A stretch of 64,000 nucleotides of DNA, from positions 682,001 to 746,000 of the forward strand of contig JBAZJB010000001.1 in the NCBI GenBank assembly GCA_041651575.1, read 5' to 3'. Position numbers and translations under genes: made by a program. The notes beneath the pieces were generated by a model. The model saw nothing but the letters and a program-made list of their open reading frames with translations. It ran no database searches and was not told the DNA's origin. Origin of the DNA: JAQUOT01 sp041651575. Lineage in GTDB: Archaea; Nanobdellota; Nanobdellia; SCGC-AAA011-G17; JAFCDX01. Shown here one piece after another: positions 18,089 through 25,584 of this stretch (position 1 is the stretch's first letter; each line of letters starts with the position of its first letter).

Positions 18089-18106
18089 TGAGAATCATTT
18101 TTCTCA
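18089..18106 (+). promoter_or_regulatory. Leader hairpin before a small membrane-protein operon
   Basis: TGAGAA (18089-18094) and TTCTCA (18101-18106) form a 6-bp stem with a 6-base loop in the leader between the TATA region (about 18050-18060) and the strong AGGAGGG ribosome binding site (18117-18123). CCTTT just before the stem is complementary to AAAGG overlapping the ribosome binding site, so an extended fold could mask it. Function not shown. Confidence 0.3.
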
Positions 18107-18128
18107 TAAATTAAAAGGAGGGAAATAT

Positions 18129-18299
18129 ATGGCAAAACTAACAGCTTGGTTAGTAACTATAATTGGTTTATGGTTATTATTAGCACAACTAAATGTGTTA
18201 CCTGCTTCTTTACTTGCTTTGCAAGGTTGGATTATAGCAATTGTAGTAACCGTTATAGGTGTAGCTAAACTTATAAGAAATTATAAGTTAATGAAATAA
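18129..18299 (+). CDS. Small two-span membrane protein, 56 residues
   Basis: Starts with ATG five bases after an AGGAGGG ribosome binding site. The protein begins MAKLTAWLVTIIGLWLLLAQ and has two hydrophobic segments (about 5-19 and 31-48) joined by a short loop, and ends with a basic tail RNYKLMK. It resembles its downstream neighbour in size, the MAK start, the two-span layout and TM residues such as GLW, so the two may be distant paralogues or partners. Function unknown. Confidence 0.65.
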   Translation: MAKLTAWLVTIIGLWLLLAQLNVLPASLLALQGWIIAIVVTVIGVAKLIRNYKLMK

Positions 18300-18303
18300 G
18301 AAA

Positions 18304-18486
18304 ATGGCAAAAGAAATAGGGATGTGCAAACATTCTAAACCAATGATTGTAGTTGGTGGACTAATTTTAATAGCAATTGGTCTTTGGGCTTGGATTAAAC
18401 AACCAACCATAGTACAATTATTTGCTGTTTTAATAATTTTGATGGGACTACACAAATTAATGTGGGCATCAAAATGTTGTAAATAA
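18304..18486 (+). CDS. Small two-span membrane protein with a Cys-containing tail, 60 residues
   Basis: Four bases after the previous small gene. Two hydrophobic segments (about 13-30 and 36-53) and a C-terminal SKCCK. One more Cys lies at residue 8 in GMCKHSK, so CxxxxH- and CC-type residues face the same side of the membrane and might bind metal; this is inference. The 3' end lies 18 bases from the convergent TrmB-type regulator gene. Function unknown. Confidence 0.6.
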   Translation: MAKEIGMCKHSKPMIVVGGLILIAIGLWAWIKQPTIVQLFAVLIILMGLHKLMWASKCCK

Positions 18487-18504
18487 ATTTATTTTTTTCT
18501 TTTT

Positions 18505-19242
18505 TTATTTACTAATTTTCCATAGAAATTGGAAATATTGCTTAAAACTCTCTGCAATTCTTTGATTTTTAATCATAAATACGAAAGGTTTTTCTTCCCA
18601 TAAGAAAATATAAACATAATCCTCAAAAATATCTATAGCTGAAGGACTGATATAACCTTTAGGCATATATTTTACTTCAGTATACTTTTCTTTTTCTCTA
18701 TCTTTTCCTAAATTATCTTTAACAGCGCTATCTAATAATATTTTTAATTTTTGTTTTTTCTGTGCACTTTTAAGATTCATATTCTTTAAAAATAATCTCA
18801 ATGATTCTTCTTTGTATAATTGCTCTGAAAAACCTATGATGAAAATTTCTTCGTTATTTGGGCAATCTTCTATTATTCTTCTAAATGCAGTCTTAAAACC
18901 TTCAAAATCTTCATAAACTGCAGTAGTTGTTCCTGATTTTTTTAAATTTTTTAAATTGGCTAATTCTGGAATTAAAGATTGTATTTTCTTTTTACGTTCT
19001 TCTTCTTTTTCTATGAATATTTTTGGATCAGAAGCCTGGAAATGCTTTCCGTCTTTTTGAATATTGTAAGAAACTAAACCTTTAGAGATTAATGAGTTTA
19101 AAGATTCATAAACTCTAGAATTAGAAATACCTGTTTCTTTTATAATTAAACCAGTAGTAGTTTCTCCATTTTTTAATAAAAATAAATAGATTGAAATTTC
19201 ATTTTTAGTTAATCCGAGCTCTTCTAAAACCTTTATTTCCAT
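18505..19242 (-). CDS. TrmB-family transcriptional regulator
   Basis: 245 residues. The N-terminal winged helix (about 1-70: LEELGLTKNEISIYLFLLK, SNSRVYESLNSLISKGLV) fits the TrmB family. The C-terminal domain (about 105-245) is the family's phospholipase-D-like effector fold, with YEDFEGFKTAFRRIIED and IFIIGFSEQ. Known TrmB proteins bind sugars and repress or activate sugar-uptake and metabolic genes. The ligand here is unknown. It is divergent from an unknown gene at 19367, and two inverted repeats in the shared region are possible operators. Confidence 0.85.
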   Translation of the reverse strand: MEIKVLEELGLTKNEISIYLFLLKNGETTTGLIIKETGISNSRVYESLNSLISKGLVSYNIQKDGKHFQASDPKIFIEKEEERKKKIQSLIPELANLKNLKKSGTTTAVYEDFEGFKTAFRRIIEDCPNNEEIFIIGFSEQLYKEESLRLFLKNMNLKSAQKKQKLKILLDSAVKDNLGKDREKEKYTEVKYMPKGYISPSAIDIFEDYVYIFLWEEKPFVFMIKNQRIAESFKQYFQFLWKISK

Positions 19243-19273
19243 GGTTTTTCTATAAGTTTTATTCTTATAAATG

Positions 19274-19293
19274 TTTCTCCTCTTTGGGAGAAA
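19274..19293. promoter_or_regulatory. Inverted repeat in the TrmB divergent promoter region
   Basis: TTTCTCC (19274-19280) and GGAGAAA (19287-19293) are a perfect 7-base inverted repeat around a 6-base spacer. It lies just before the rightward TATA box (AGATATAAATATAC, about 19296-19310) and 32 bases upstream of the regulator start. Its position and symmetry suit an operator for the adjacent TrmB-type regulator; not proven. Confidence 0.45.
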
Positions 19294-19329
19294 TAAGATA
19301 TAAATATACTTTAATTGTTATTACTTTTA

Positions 19330-19347
19330 AGTTGTTATAAAACAACT
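19330..19347. promoter_or_regulatory. Second inverted repeat, at the expected start of the rightward transcript
   Basis: AGTTGTT (19330-19336) and AACAACT (19341-19347) form a perfect 7-base inverted repeat with an ATAA spacer. It lies about 25 bases after the TATA box and just before the AGGAGG ribosome binding site (19353-19358), so it is either an operator at the start site or a hairpin in the mRNA leader. Confidence 0.45.
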
Positions 19348-19366
19348 AAACAAGGAGGAAAATAAA

Positions 19367-20146
19367 ATGGAAAAAATATTCGAGGTTCAAGATGAATTTG
19401 AAAGAAAAAGAAAACAAGAAGATGAAAGGCACGATAATACCGTAAATTTCAGTAAAGAAATAATAGAAAAAATGTCTAAATTGTTTGAAGAATATAATAA
19501 GGGATTAAGAAAAGATTGTTATATAACTCGTACAGATTATGCAGATCCATTAAGGGGTTTTTTTGATATCAGACATCTAAATGCAAAATCTTATCTTCTT
19601 GAAAAATATGAGGAATTTAAAAAAGGTATAAAGGATAGTGCTGAGACTAATTATAATGAACTAATATACCAACTTTTAGAAACTTCTCGTAAGACCTTTG
19701 GTACTAAGAATCATCTTATTAGTGATTCTGAAAATAATAATTATATAAATGAAAGAATAAATGACATAACTAAAAATTATCCTTTATATATTTATATAAA
19801 AATGAAATCTAAAAAGTTTGAAAATCAGGATAGGTTTAAAAAGCAGGATATAAGAATTATGAATAAGGAAGAATTTGAAAATTGTTTTAATTCTGTAAAA
19901 GAGGATAAATATTTGCCAGACAATTACTTTAATGATATAAACTTATGGGATAATGAATTAAAAAATACTCCTTACAATGGTTCTGTATATCCAGAAAAAC
20001 AAAAGTATGAGAAAAAAGAATTAACAGAAAAAGAGTGGGATGAATATAAGGAAAACCATTTGAATCCAAATCCTATATTAGAAAAACCAACTTGTTTAAA
20101 AGGATTAATAAACAAATTAATAAACTACTCTGGAAAAAAAGAATAA
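19367..20146 (+). CDS. Hydrophilic protein of unknown function, 259 residues
   Basis: No family recognised. It is soluble and rich in Lys, Glu and Asn, with a helical charged N-terminus (FERKRKQEDERHDN) and no signal peptide or membrane span. The start follows AGGAGG at 19353-19358. Two inverted repeats precede it, and it is divergent from a TrmB-type regulator, so it is a likely regulated target. The 3' end lies 8 bases from the convergent tRNA-binding-domain gene. Confidence 0.55.
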   Translation: MEKIFEVQDEFERKRKQEDERHDNTVNFSKEIIEKMSKLFEEYNKGLRKDCYITRTDYADPLRGFFDIRHLNAKSYLLEKYEEFKKGIKDSAETNYNELIYQLLETSRKTFGTKNHLISDSENNNYINERINDITKNYPLYIYIKMKSKKFENQDRFKKQDIRIMNKEEFENCFNSVKEDKYLPDNYFNDINLWDNELKNTPYNGSVYPEKQKYEKKELTEKEWDEYKENHLNPNPILEKPTCLKGLINKLINYSGKKE

Positions 20147-20154
20147 TTCTTTTT

Positions 20155-20520
20155 TTATTTAATTTTAGCACCAGTTTCTATATCTTTATCAACTGTTAAA
20201 AGAACTATTTTTCCTTTGAATTCTGCAGCCAATAACATACCTTCACTTTCTACTCCCCTTAATACTGCAGGTTCTAAGTTTCTAACCATTATAATTTTCT
20301 TTCCAATTAATTCATCTTCGGTATAAGCTTGTCTTATTCCTGCTACAATTTGAACATCGTGTTCTCCTTTGCCTAAACTTACATCAAGAATATATAATTT
20401 GTCTGCGTTAGGATGATTTTTTACTGCTTTTATCTGAGCAACTCTTAAATCTACTTTTCCAAATTCATCTATAGTTATTTTATCCCCACAATGTTCTGCT
20501 TTTTTTATTCCTTCTACCAT
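20155..20520 (-). CDS. Stand-alone tRNA-binding domain (MetRS beta/CsaA-like)
   Basis: 121 residues of the OB-fold tRNA-binding domain normally fused to the C-terminus of MetRS: IDEFGKVDLRVAQIKAVKNH, HPNADKLYILDVSLG, QIVAGIRQAY, IMVRNLEPAVLRGVESEGM. Such domains raise the affinity of MetRS for tRNA. Here it is encoded separately, third in an operon metG-Nudix-this gene, with a 7-base overlap with the Nudix gene. It is likely a trans-acting subunit of the adjacent MetRS. Confidence 0.88.
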   Translation of the reverse strand: MVEGIKKAEHCGDKITIDEFGKVDLRVAQIKAVKNHPNADKLYILDVSLGKGEHDVQIVAGIRQAYTEDELIGKKIIMVRNLEPAVLRGVESEGMLLAAEFKGKIVLLTVDKDIETGAKIK

Positions 20521-20990
20521 TTTGTTTCAGTTAACTCGTGTTTTTCTACTTTATGTCCGTCTTTTCCAAAAGTAATATTTCCTTTTATATGTTTCCCTTT
20601 TAAAACTAAAGGTAGCCAATACTGATCATCATCCCAAGATTTATGATAAGGAAATTTATCAAATTCAAACCATTCATATCCCATTTCGTCTGATTCTTTT
20701 GGAAGTCCTTCCCAATTATATAAAAAATATACATGAACTACTTGATCCCATCCTTTTTCTGGAAGATGAGGAAAATAAAAGTTTAATTCTGCTACTTTTT
20801 TAAGATGTTCTGGTTTTGCTTTAAGTGAAATTTCTTCAAAAAGTTCTCTTACGGCAGCTTGTTCTATGGTTTCTCCTTTTTCTACTTTGCCACCAAAACC
20901 ATTAATTTTTCCTTCTCCAAAACCTTTCTTTTTCATCCCAACTAACATTTTATTATCTTTGATTGGATAAACAAGTGTTGCAGTTTTCAT
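20514..20990 (-). CDS. MTH1-like Nudix hydrolase (oxidised purine nucleotide sanitation)
   Basis: 158 residues, the length of human MTH1. The Nudix box is at 34-56 (GKVEKGETIEQAAVRELFEE). Beyond it, MTH1-specific features are present: GMKKKGFGEGKINGFGG at the substrate pocket, ESDEMGYEWFEFD, and WDDDQYWLPLVL, matching the Asp pair that reads the oxidised base in MTH1. It should hydrolyse 8-oxo-dGTP or similar. It overlaps metG by 4 bases and the tRNA-binding-domain gene by 7. This is much closer to the eukaryotic/bacterial MTH1 group than to common archaeal Nudix proteins, so transfer is likely. Confidence 0.88.
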   Translation of the reverse strand: MKTATLVYPIKDNKMLVGMKKKGFGEGKINGFGGKVEKGETIEQAAVRELFEEISLKAKPEHLKKVAELNFYFPHLPEKGWDQVVHVYFLYNWEGLPKESDEMGYEWFEFDKFPYHKSWDDDQYWLPLVLKGKHIKGNITFGKDGHKVEKHELTETKW

Positions 20991-22468
20991 ATTTTTTTAA
21001 ACAAGGTTTCTCCTTTTTTTATACCTTTTGATTTTGCATTACCCCATTTCAAGTCAAAACTATCTCTTAATTTAAATCCAAGCTGTTCATTTATTTTTTC
21101 TGCAGTTTCTGGCATAAAAGAATAAATTAATTGAGAAATTATTCTTAATGATTCTGCTAAATTAAATAAAACTTTTTCAAGTTCATCTTCTTTTTGATTT
21201 TTAGCTAAATTCCAAGGTTCTTTTTCATTTACGTATTTATTACATTGATCTACAAAGTAAAATATCTCTGCCAAAGCTTCGTGTAATTTATAATTTAATA
21301 TCAAGGAATCAATTTTTTTAAAATCTAATTTTGAACTTAATTCTTTGTCTTCTTTTGCTTTAGGGATTTTAGAATCATAATATTTTTCACACATAGAAAC
21401 AACTCTATTTAGTAAATTACCCAGAGAATCTGCTAATTCTGTATTTGTTCTTGTTATTAATGCTTTTTCTGAAAAATCTCCATCTTCTCCGAATGGAACA
21501 TTTCTCATTAAGAAGTATCTTATTGGATCTACACCATATTTCTTAGTTAATTCTATTGGATCTATTACATTTCCAAGAGATTTTGAAATTTTTTGTCCAT
21601 CTATTGTAATGTATCCATGAACATAAACTTGTTTTGGCATTTTTATCTTAGCAGACATTAAAATTGCTGGCCAAATAACCGTATGGAACCAATTAATTCC
21701 CTTTCCTATCATATGACAATCTGCTGGCCAATATTTTTTGAATTTTAATCCATCTGGATATCCTAAAGCAGAAATATAGTTTACGAGTGCATCACACCAA
21801 ACATAAATTTTATAATCTTTATCAAATGGAACAGAAATTCCCCAAGATAAACCTTTTCTTGTAACACATAAATCTTTTAATCCATCAGATTTTATCCTTG
21901 AAATTATTTCATTCCTTTTTTCTTCAGGTAAAATAAAAGTATTACTAGAAACTAATTTTAAAATTTCATTTTCATATTTACTTAATTTAAAGAAATAATT
22001 CTCTTCACTTATCATTTCAGGAATAATATTGTGTTCGGGACATTTTCCATCTACTAAATCCCTTTCTGTTTTGAAGGCTTCACATCCAGGGCAGTATTGT
22101 CCTTCATAATTTCCTTTGTAAATATCTCCTGCATCATACAATTTTTTGAATATTAATTGAGAAACTTTGATATGTTTACTATCTGTTGTTCTAATAAAAT
22201 GATCATTACTCAAATTTAATACTTTACATAAATTAAAAAACAAATCTGCATTTTGATCAACAAACTTTTTTGTTTCTATTCCAGCTAATTTTGCAGCTTG
22301 AGCATTTTTTTGTGCATTTTCATCAGTTCCTGTTAAAAAGAAAACATCTTCTCCTTTAAGTCTGTGCCATCTTGCTAAAACATCTGCTGCTACTTTTTCA
22401 TATGCATGTCCGAGATGAGGAGCTGCATTTACATAATCTATAGCTGTTGTTATGTAATATTTTGGCAT
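20987..22468 (-). CDS. metG: Methionyl-tRNA synthetase, bacterial type, without the C-terminal domain
   Basis: 493 residues. N-terminus YYITTAIDYVNAAPHLGHAY holds the HIGH motif (HLGH), and KISKSLGN is near residue 298. A single zinc knuckle is seen (CPGCEAF and KCPEH near 125-145). The TTAIDYVNAAPHLGHA start and FLTGTDENAQ are of the bacterial form; archaeal MetRS usually has an ALPYANG-type start and a longer body. The tRNA-binding domain is encoded separately two genes on. A TATA box lies in the 38 bases after tRNA-Glu, so the mRNA is probably leaderless. Confidence 0.95.
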   Translation of the reverse strand: MPKYYITTAIDYVNAAPHLGHAYEKVAADVLARWHRLKGEDVFFLTGTDENAQKNAQAAKLAGIETKKFVDQNADLFFNLCKVLNLSNDHFIRTTDSKHIKVSQLIFKKLYDAGDIYKGNYEGQYCPGCEAFKTERDLVDGKCPEHNIIPEMISEENYFFKLSKYENEILKLVSSNTFILPEEKRNEIISRIKSDGLKDLCVTRKGLSWGISVPFDKDYKIYVWCDALVNYISALGYPDGLKFKKYWPADCHMIGKGINWFHTVIWPAILMSAKIKMPKQVYVHGYITIDGQKISKSLGNVIDPIELTKKYGVDPIRYFLMRNVPFGEDGDFSEKALITRTNTELADSLGNLLNRVVSMCEKYYDSKIPKAKEDKELSSKLDFKKIDSLILNYKLHEALAEIFYFVDQCNKYVNEKEPWNLAKNQKEDELEKVLFNLAESLRIISQLIYSFMPETAEKINEQLGFKLRDSFDLKWGNAKSKGIKKGETLFKKI

Positions 22469-22506
22469 AGTTTATTTACCGAATTGATTTATTTAAAACT
22501 TTTGAA

Positions 22507-22579
22507 TGCTCCCACCGAGATTCGCACTCGGGTCGCCGGCGCGAGAGGCCGAAATCCTTGACTGCTAGACTATGGGAGC
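22507..22579 (-). tRNA. tRNA-Glu (CTC)
   Basis: Read on the minus strand, acceptor GCTCCCA (22579-22573) pairs with TGGGAGC (22514-22508), discriminator A at 22507. The anticodon stem TCGGC/GCCGG holds loop CTCTCGC, anticodon CTC. T arm CCGAG-TGCGAAT-CTCGG. No intron or encoded CCA. Its 5' end is separated from the 3' end of tRNA-Gln by one base, so both come from one precursor. Confidence 0.95.
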
Positions 22580-22580
22580 G

Positions 22581-22653
22581 TAGCCCTACCTGGATTCGAA
22601 CCAGGGTCACAAGATCCAGAGTCTCGTATCCTTAGCCACTAGACTATAGGGCT
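22581..22653 (-). tRNA. tRNA-Gln (CTG)
   Basis: Read on the minus strand, acceptor AGCCCTA (22653-22647) pairs with TAGGGCT (22588-22582), discriminator A at 22581. Anticodon stem CGAGA/TCTTG (one G-U pair) with loop CTCTGGA, anticodon CTG. T arm CCTGG-TTCGAAT-CCAGG. No intron or encoded CCA. It is the first of a tandem pair with tRNA-Glu. Confidence 0.95.
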
Positions 22654-22706
22654 TTATTAGATAAAACTTAGTTAAGATTTATAAACCTTGATATTTAGAA
22701 TTAATT

Positions 22707-23291
22707 ATGAGAGAATTTATATTAATATCCAATCATGGACAAACCTCAGGAAATTTTAATGATTTAATGCAAGCAGGACGTTTAGACATAGTTATACATT
22801 CTATAATTAATGCTTTTTTTGTTTCAAATAACATGCGTGAAGATACAATTTTTCATTTAATTCTTAATGGACCACCAGATCCACCAAGACATATTGAATT
22901 TATTTATGATTCTGAAATGCCTATATCTAAAAAAGATGTAGGTAATTTATTAAAAAGTGTTTTATGGAAGTATAAACAAGGTAAAAAAATAAAAGCTTTT
23001 CCAGGAATCTTTGTAGAGAAAAAATCTTTTCAAGCTTTAATAAAAGAATTAGTTGAATCAGGTAAGAAAAACTTTTATTTATTGGATAAAAGAGGAAAAG
23101 ATATTTCTAATATGGAATTAAAAGAAAATCCAATATTTATTTTAGGAGATCATGAAGGAATTCCTAAAAATAACAAAACTTTTATAAAAAGGTATACTAA
23201 GGAAGTATTTAGTTTAGGAAGAACAAACTATTTTACTTCACAATGTGTTACAATCTTAAATTATTTGGTAGACAAAAATGGAAATAATTAA
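22707..23291 (+). CDS. trmY: tRNA (pseudouridine54-N1)-methyltransferase TrmY
   Basis: 194 residues of the SPOUT-like TrmY family (COG1901). Diagnostic stretches are REFILISNHGQTSGNFNDLM, AGRLDIVIHSIINAFFVSN, a PPDPPRHIEF loop, KAFPGIFVEKKSFQAL and the knotted SAM-binding region NPIFILGDHEGIP. It makes N1-methylpseudouridine at position 54 of archaeal tRNA. The next gene, a deaminase, overlaps it by 14 bases. Confidence 0.92.
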   Translation: MREFILISNHGQTSGNFNDLMQAGRLDIVIHSIINAFFVSNNMREDTIFHLILNGPPDPPRHIEFIYDSEMPISKKDVGNLLKSVLWKYKQGKKIKAFPGIFVEKKSFQALIKELVESGKKNFYLLDKRGKDISNMELKENPIFILGDHEGIPKNNKTFIKRYTKEVFSLGRTNYFTSQCVTILNYLVDKNGNN

Positions 23292-23772
23292 CTCTAATGA
23301 TATAAAAAAATATATAGAAATTTGTACAAGTATAGCTAAACTTTCTAAATGTAAGAAATCTAAACGAGGGGTAATAATAGTAGATTTTTATGGAAATTTA
23401 ATATCTCAAGCAAATAATCTCCCCGTTGGTGTAGATATTTGTGATCCTTGTTTAAGAACCAATTTAGAAGGAGGAACTCATTTAGAATTGTGTAGGGCAA
23501 TACATGCTGAGGATTATGCAATACAATCAGCATTAAGAAATAATCCTTCTAAAATAAAAAATTCTACATTATATCATGTTAAATTAGATAAAGGGGGAGA
23601 GGTTAGTAAGTTTCCAGGAGATCCTTCTTGTACTTCGTGTAGTAGGATAATTTTATTAAATGAAATAAAAGATGTATTTTTGTGTGGGAGATTAGAATCT
23701 TATTTATATAATTCAAATGAATTTAATAATTTATCTTACCAATTTCATTTAGGTAAGATGGGAAAACTTTAA
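23278..23772 (+). CDS. Cytidine/deoxycytidylate deaminase-fold protein
   Basis: 164 residues with the zinc deaminase signature: H76-A-E78 in CRAIHAEDYAIQSAL, and C118/C121 in PSCTSCSRIIL. E78 would be the proton shuttle. A further Cys pair (CDPCLR, 55-58) lies ahead, as in dCMP-deaminase relatives that bind extra metal. The substrate (dCMP, cytidine or a tRNA base) is unclear. It lies in an operon with trmY, overlapping by 14 bases. Confidence 0.8.
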   Translation: MEIINSNDIKKYIEICTSIAKLSKCKKSKRGVIIVDFYGNLISQANNLPVGVDICDPCLRTNLEGGTHLELCRAIHAEDYAIQSALRNNPSKIKNSTLYHVKLDKGGEVSKFPGDPSCTSCSRIILLNEIKDVFLCGRLESYLYNSNEFNNLSYQFHLGKMGKL

Positions 23773-23774
23773 AA

Positions 23775-23882
23775 ATGAATAATTGGCTTATAGTAATGCT
23801 TGGAATAACTGCAGTTGGAGTAATCTACTGGGTTTTAATAGGACAAGGAAAATATAATAAAATGATTCAAGGTGAAAAATGA
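23775..23882 (+). CDS. Single-span membrane microprotein, 35 residues
   Basis: ATG two bases after the deaminase stop, and its TGA overlaps the next ATG as ATGA. The peptide has one hydrophobic segment (about 3-23: NWLIVMLGITAVGVIYWVLI) then a basic tail. Tight coupling on both sides supports it being translated. Function unknown; it may anchor or modulate the product of the following gene. Confidence 0.55.
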   Translation: MNNWLIVMLGITAVGVIYWVLIGQGKYNKMIQGEK

Positions 23883-24562
23883 ATTTCATAAAAGAAATAT
23901 TTGAAAATAAAGGAAGCGAATTAGCTCATGAACAATTTAAAAGATTTGGAAAAGGTAATTATACTGATAGAGCTTTAATAAATTTAAAAAAATCTAAAAA
24001 ATTATCTGTAAAAACAAGTTTTGAGTTTTCAAACTTCTTATGTTACTTAATTGCTAAAGAAGCTTCTTCAAAAATTAATATTTCTGGAGCAATAGTTGCT
24101 TTTAGAGACTTTGGAAAAGAATTAGATTTACAAAATGAATATTCTAAGAGGGGAAAAGTTTATAGAGCAGACATTACCGAACAAGAAATTACAAAAGAAA
24201 AATTATCGGAAATCATAGAAAAATTCAAGTTTGATTTTTTATTATTAAAATTAAGAGCAGATAATTGCAATTTGTCTTGTAAAGATTCTTTACCTAAACC
24301 AGGAGGTACATTAAAAGATAATTTTTGTTCTGCTTCATTTGAAAATGTAGATATTACAAAAGAATTTGCTTTTGATGTTAAAGAGGATTTTAGTAATTTG
24401 ATAATAAAACATATTTATGAAATTACAGATTTAATAATTCCTAAAGAGACTGAAGATGATTTTGCTAAAGCAAGATTATTAGCTAAAAGAAAAGGAAAAA
24501 TAATTAGAATTCTAAATTTAGATGGAAAAGAAATAAAAAAAGAATTTAACTTACTGGTTTAA
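23879..24562 (+). CDS. Protein of unknown function, 227 residues
   Basis: I do not recognise the family. It is soluble, with mixed helix and strand. Notable are a Cys-containing segment DNCNLSCKDSLPKPGGTLKDN near residues 140-160 with a later C in NFCSASF, which could form a small metal site. The last gene of the trmY operon, it begins with a 4-base ATGA overlap and ends in a 4-base overlap with the stop of a convergent unknown gene. Confidence 0.55.
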   Translation: MNFIKEIFENKGSELAHEQFKRFGKGNYTDRALINLKKSKKLSVKTSFEFSNFLCYLIAKEASSKINISGAIVAFRDFGKELDLQNEYSKRGKVYRADITEQEITKEKLSEIIEKFKFDFLLLKLRADNCNLSCKDSLPKPGGTLKDNFCSASFENVDITKEFAFDVKEDFSNLIIKHIYEITDLIIPKETEDDFAKARLLAKRKGKIIRILNLDGKEIKKEFNLLV

Positions 24563-25500
24563 ATCCAATTTGCTTCTTTTAATTTATCGGTTCTAAAAAA
24601 AGTTTTATTATGACCATATTTTTTAACTGCAGCCCAAAAGAATTTTTCAAATTCTGCTTCTGTTAAAGTTCCAAGATTTTTATCTCTTTGTATAACTGCT
24701 TGTTTTTGTAGTTTTTTATTTAAATTAATTATTAAATCTGTAGGTATAGCAAAATGTGACATTTGTAAAGGAATAATATTCTTTTCTTTGTTCCAAAAAT
24801 GATCACATAAGGCTAGATAAGCTGCTATTTCATGAGTATCAAATGTTATATAAGAAGTATCTTCTCTTGAACTTTCATATTTATATGCTACATTTGTAAA
24901 TAGTTTATCTCCGCAGTTATGGCCTTCTGTCCTTAGCGAATAAGCAATTGCATATTTATTTTCATTATCTACTGTTGGAACTGAAATAAACTTGAATAGA
25001 TGTCTATCTTTTTTTGGTGTTCTTGAAGGAACAGAAACTATAACTGAAGCACCTTCTTTTGATGCCCTCTTTGCACTATACTCTTGTATGTCAATTGGTG
25101 TATTATTTGTACAGTAGGTAAATAGTTTTGCTCCTTTAACACAATTTACTAAAGAAACTTTTCTCTTTAATTGTTCTCTTTCTTTTAAAGGAGAAAAGAT
25201 ATAACCTGAATAATTAGAATCTGTTAAATTGTTGAAAGCTTCTTCTCTGAAATGAACTGGAGGTTGCTTTAATCTTATATGTTCTGCTATTGTTTGAGGC
25301 ATTTTTAATCTTAATTCGGTAGAATGTCTTAGATACTTTTTTGAGTTTTCAAAAGGATTTAGTTCTGTGGTTATAACTAATGCTTCATTTTCTTTTATAT
25401 TTTCAATTAAATATAATAGATTTCTATCTGCTTCAATCAGGGTTTTTCCTTTAATTATCTGATCTGCAGTGGGTCTTGAAAAATATGCTTCTTTATTCAT
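24559..25500 (-). CDS. Protein of unknown function, 313 residues
   Basis: No family recognised. Soluble, alpha/beta composition, no signal peptide. Segments that look conserved in style are EGASVIVSVPSRTPKKDRHLF, RTEGHNCGDKLF and FDTHEIAAYLALCDHF. The gene is divergent from the nuclease operon at 25612 and has its own TATA box on the minus strand (ATATATAAATAAGC, about 25517-25530). The 3' end overlaps the convergent gene by 4 bases. Whether it belongs with the operon across the divergent promoter is open. Confidence 0.55.
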   Translation of the reverse strand: MNKEAYFSRPTADQIIKGKTLIEADRNLLYLIENIKENEALVITTELNPFENSKKYLRHSTELRLKMPQTIAEHIRLKQPPVHFREEAFNNLTDSNYSGYIFSPLKEREQLKRKVSLVNCVKGAKLFTYCTNNTPIDIQEYSAKRASKEGASVIVSVPSRTPKKDRHLFKFISVPTVDNENKYAIAYSLRTEGHNCGDKLFTNVAYKYESSREDTSYITFDTHEIAAYLALCDHFWNKEKNIIPLQMSHFAIPTDLIINLNKKLQKQAVIQRDKNLGTLTEAEFEKFFWAAVKKYGHNKTFFRTDKLKEANWI

Positions 25501-25569
25501 AATTTAAGTTAGTTTAGCTTATTTATATATGTTTCTACTTATAAGTAATTAAAATAGAAAGGTTTATAT

Positions 25570-25584
25570 AGCTATTTTATAGCT
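25570..25584. promoter_or_regulatory. Inverted repeat overlapping the promoter of the nuclease-like operon
   Basis: AGCTAT (25570-25575) and ATAGCT (25579-25584) form a perfect 6-base inverted repeat around TTT, directly abutting the TATA box GGTTTATATA (25561-25570) and ending 27 bases before the ATG. A protein bound here would block the transcription machinery. The operon encodes two predicted HTH proteins, so autoregulation is plausible but unproven. Confidence 0.4.

Noticed and set aside
18027..18128. Riboswitch before the small membrane-protein pair
   Set aside because: Only one short hairpin is visible, with no known riboswitch core.
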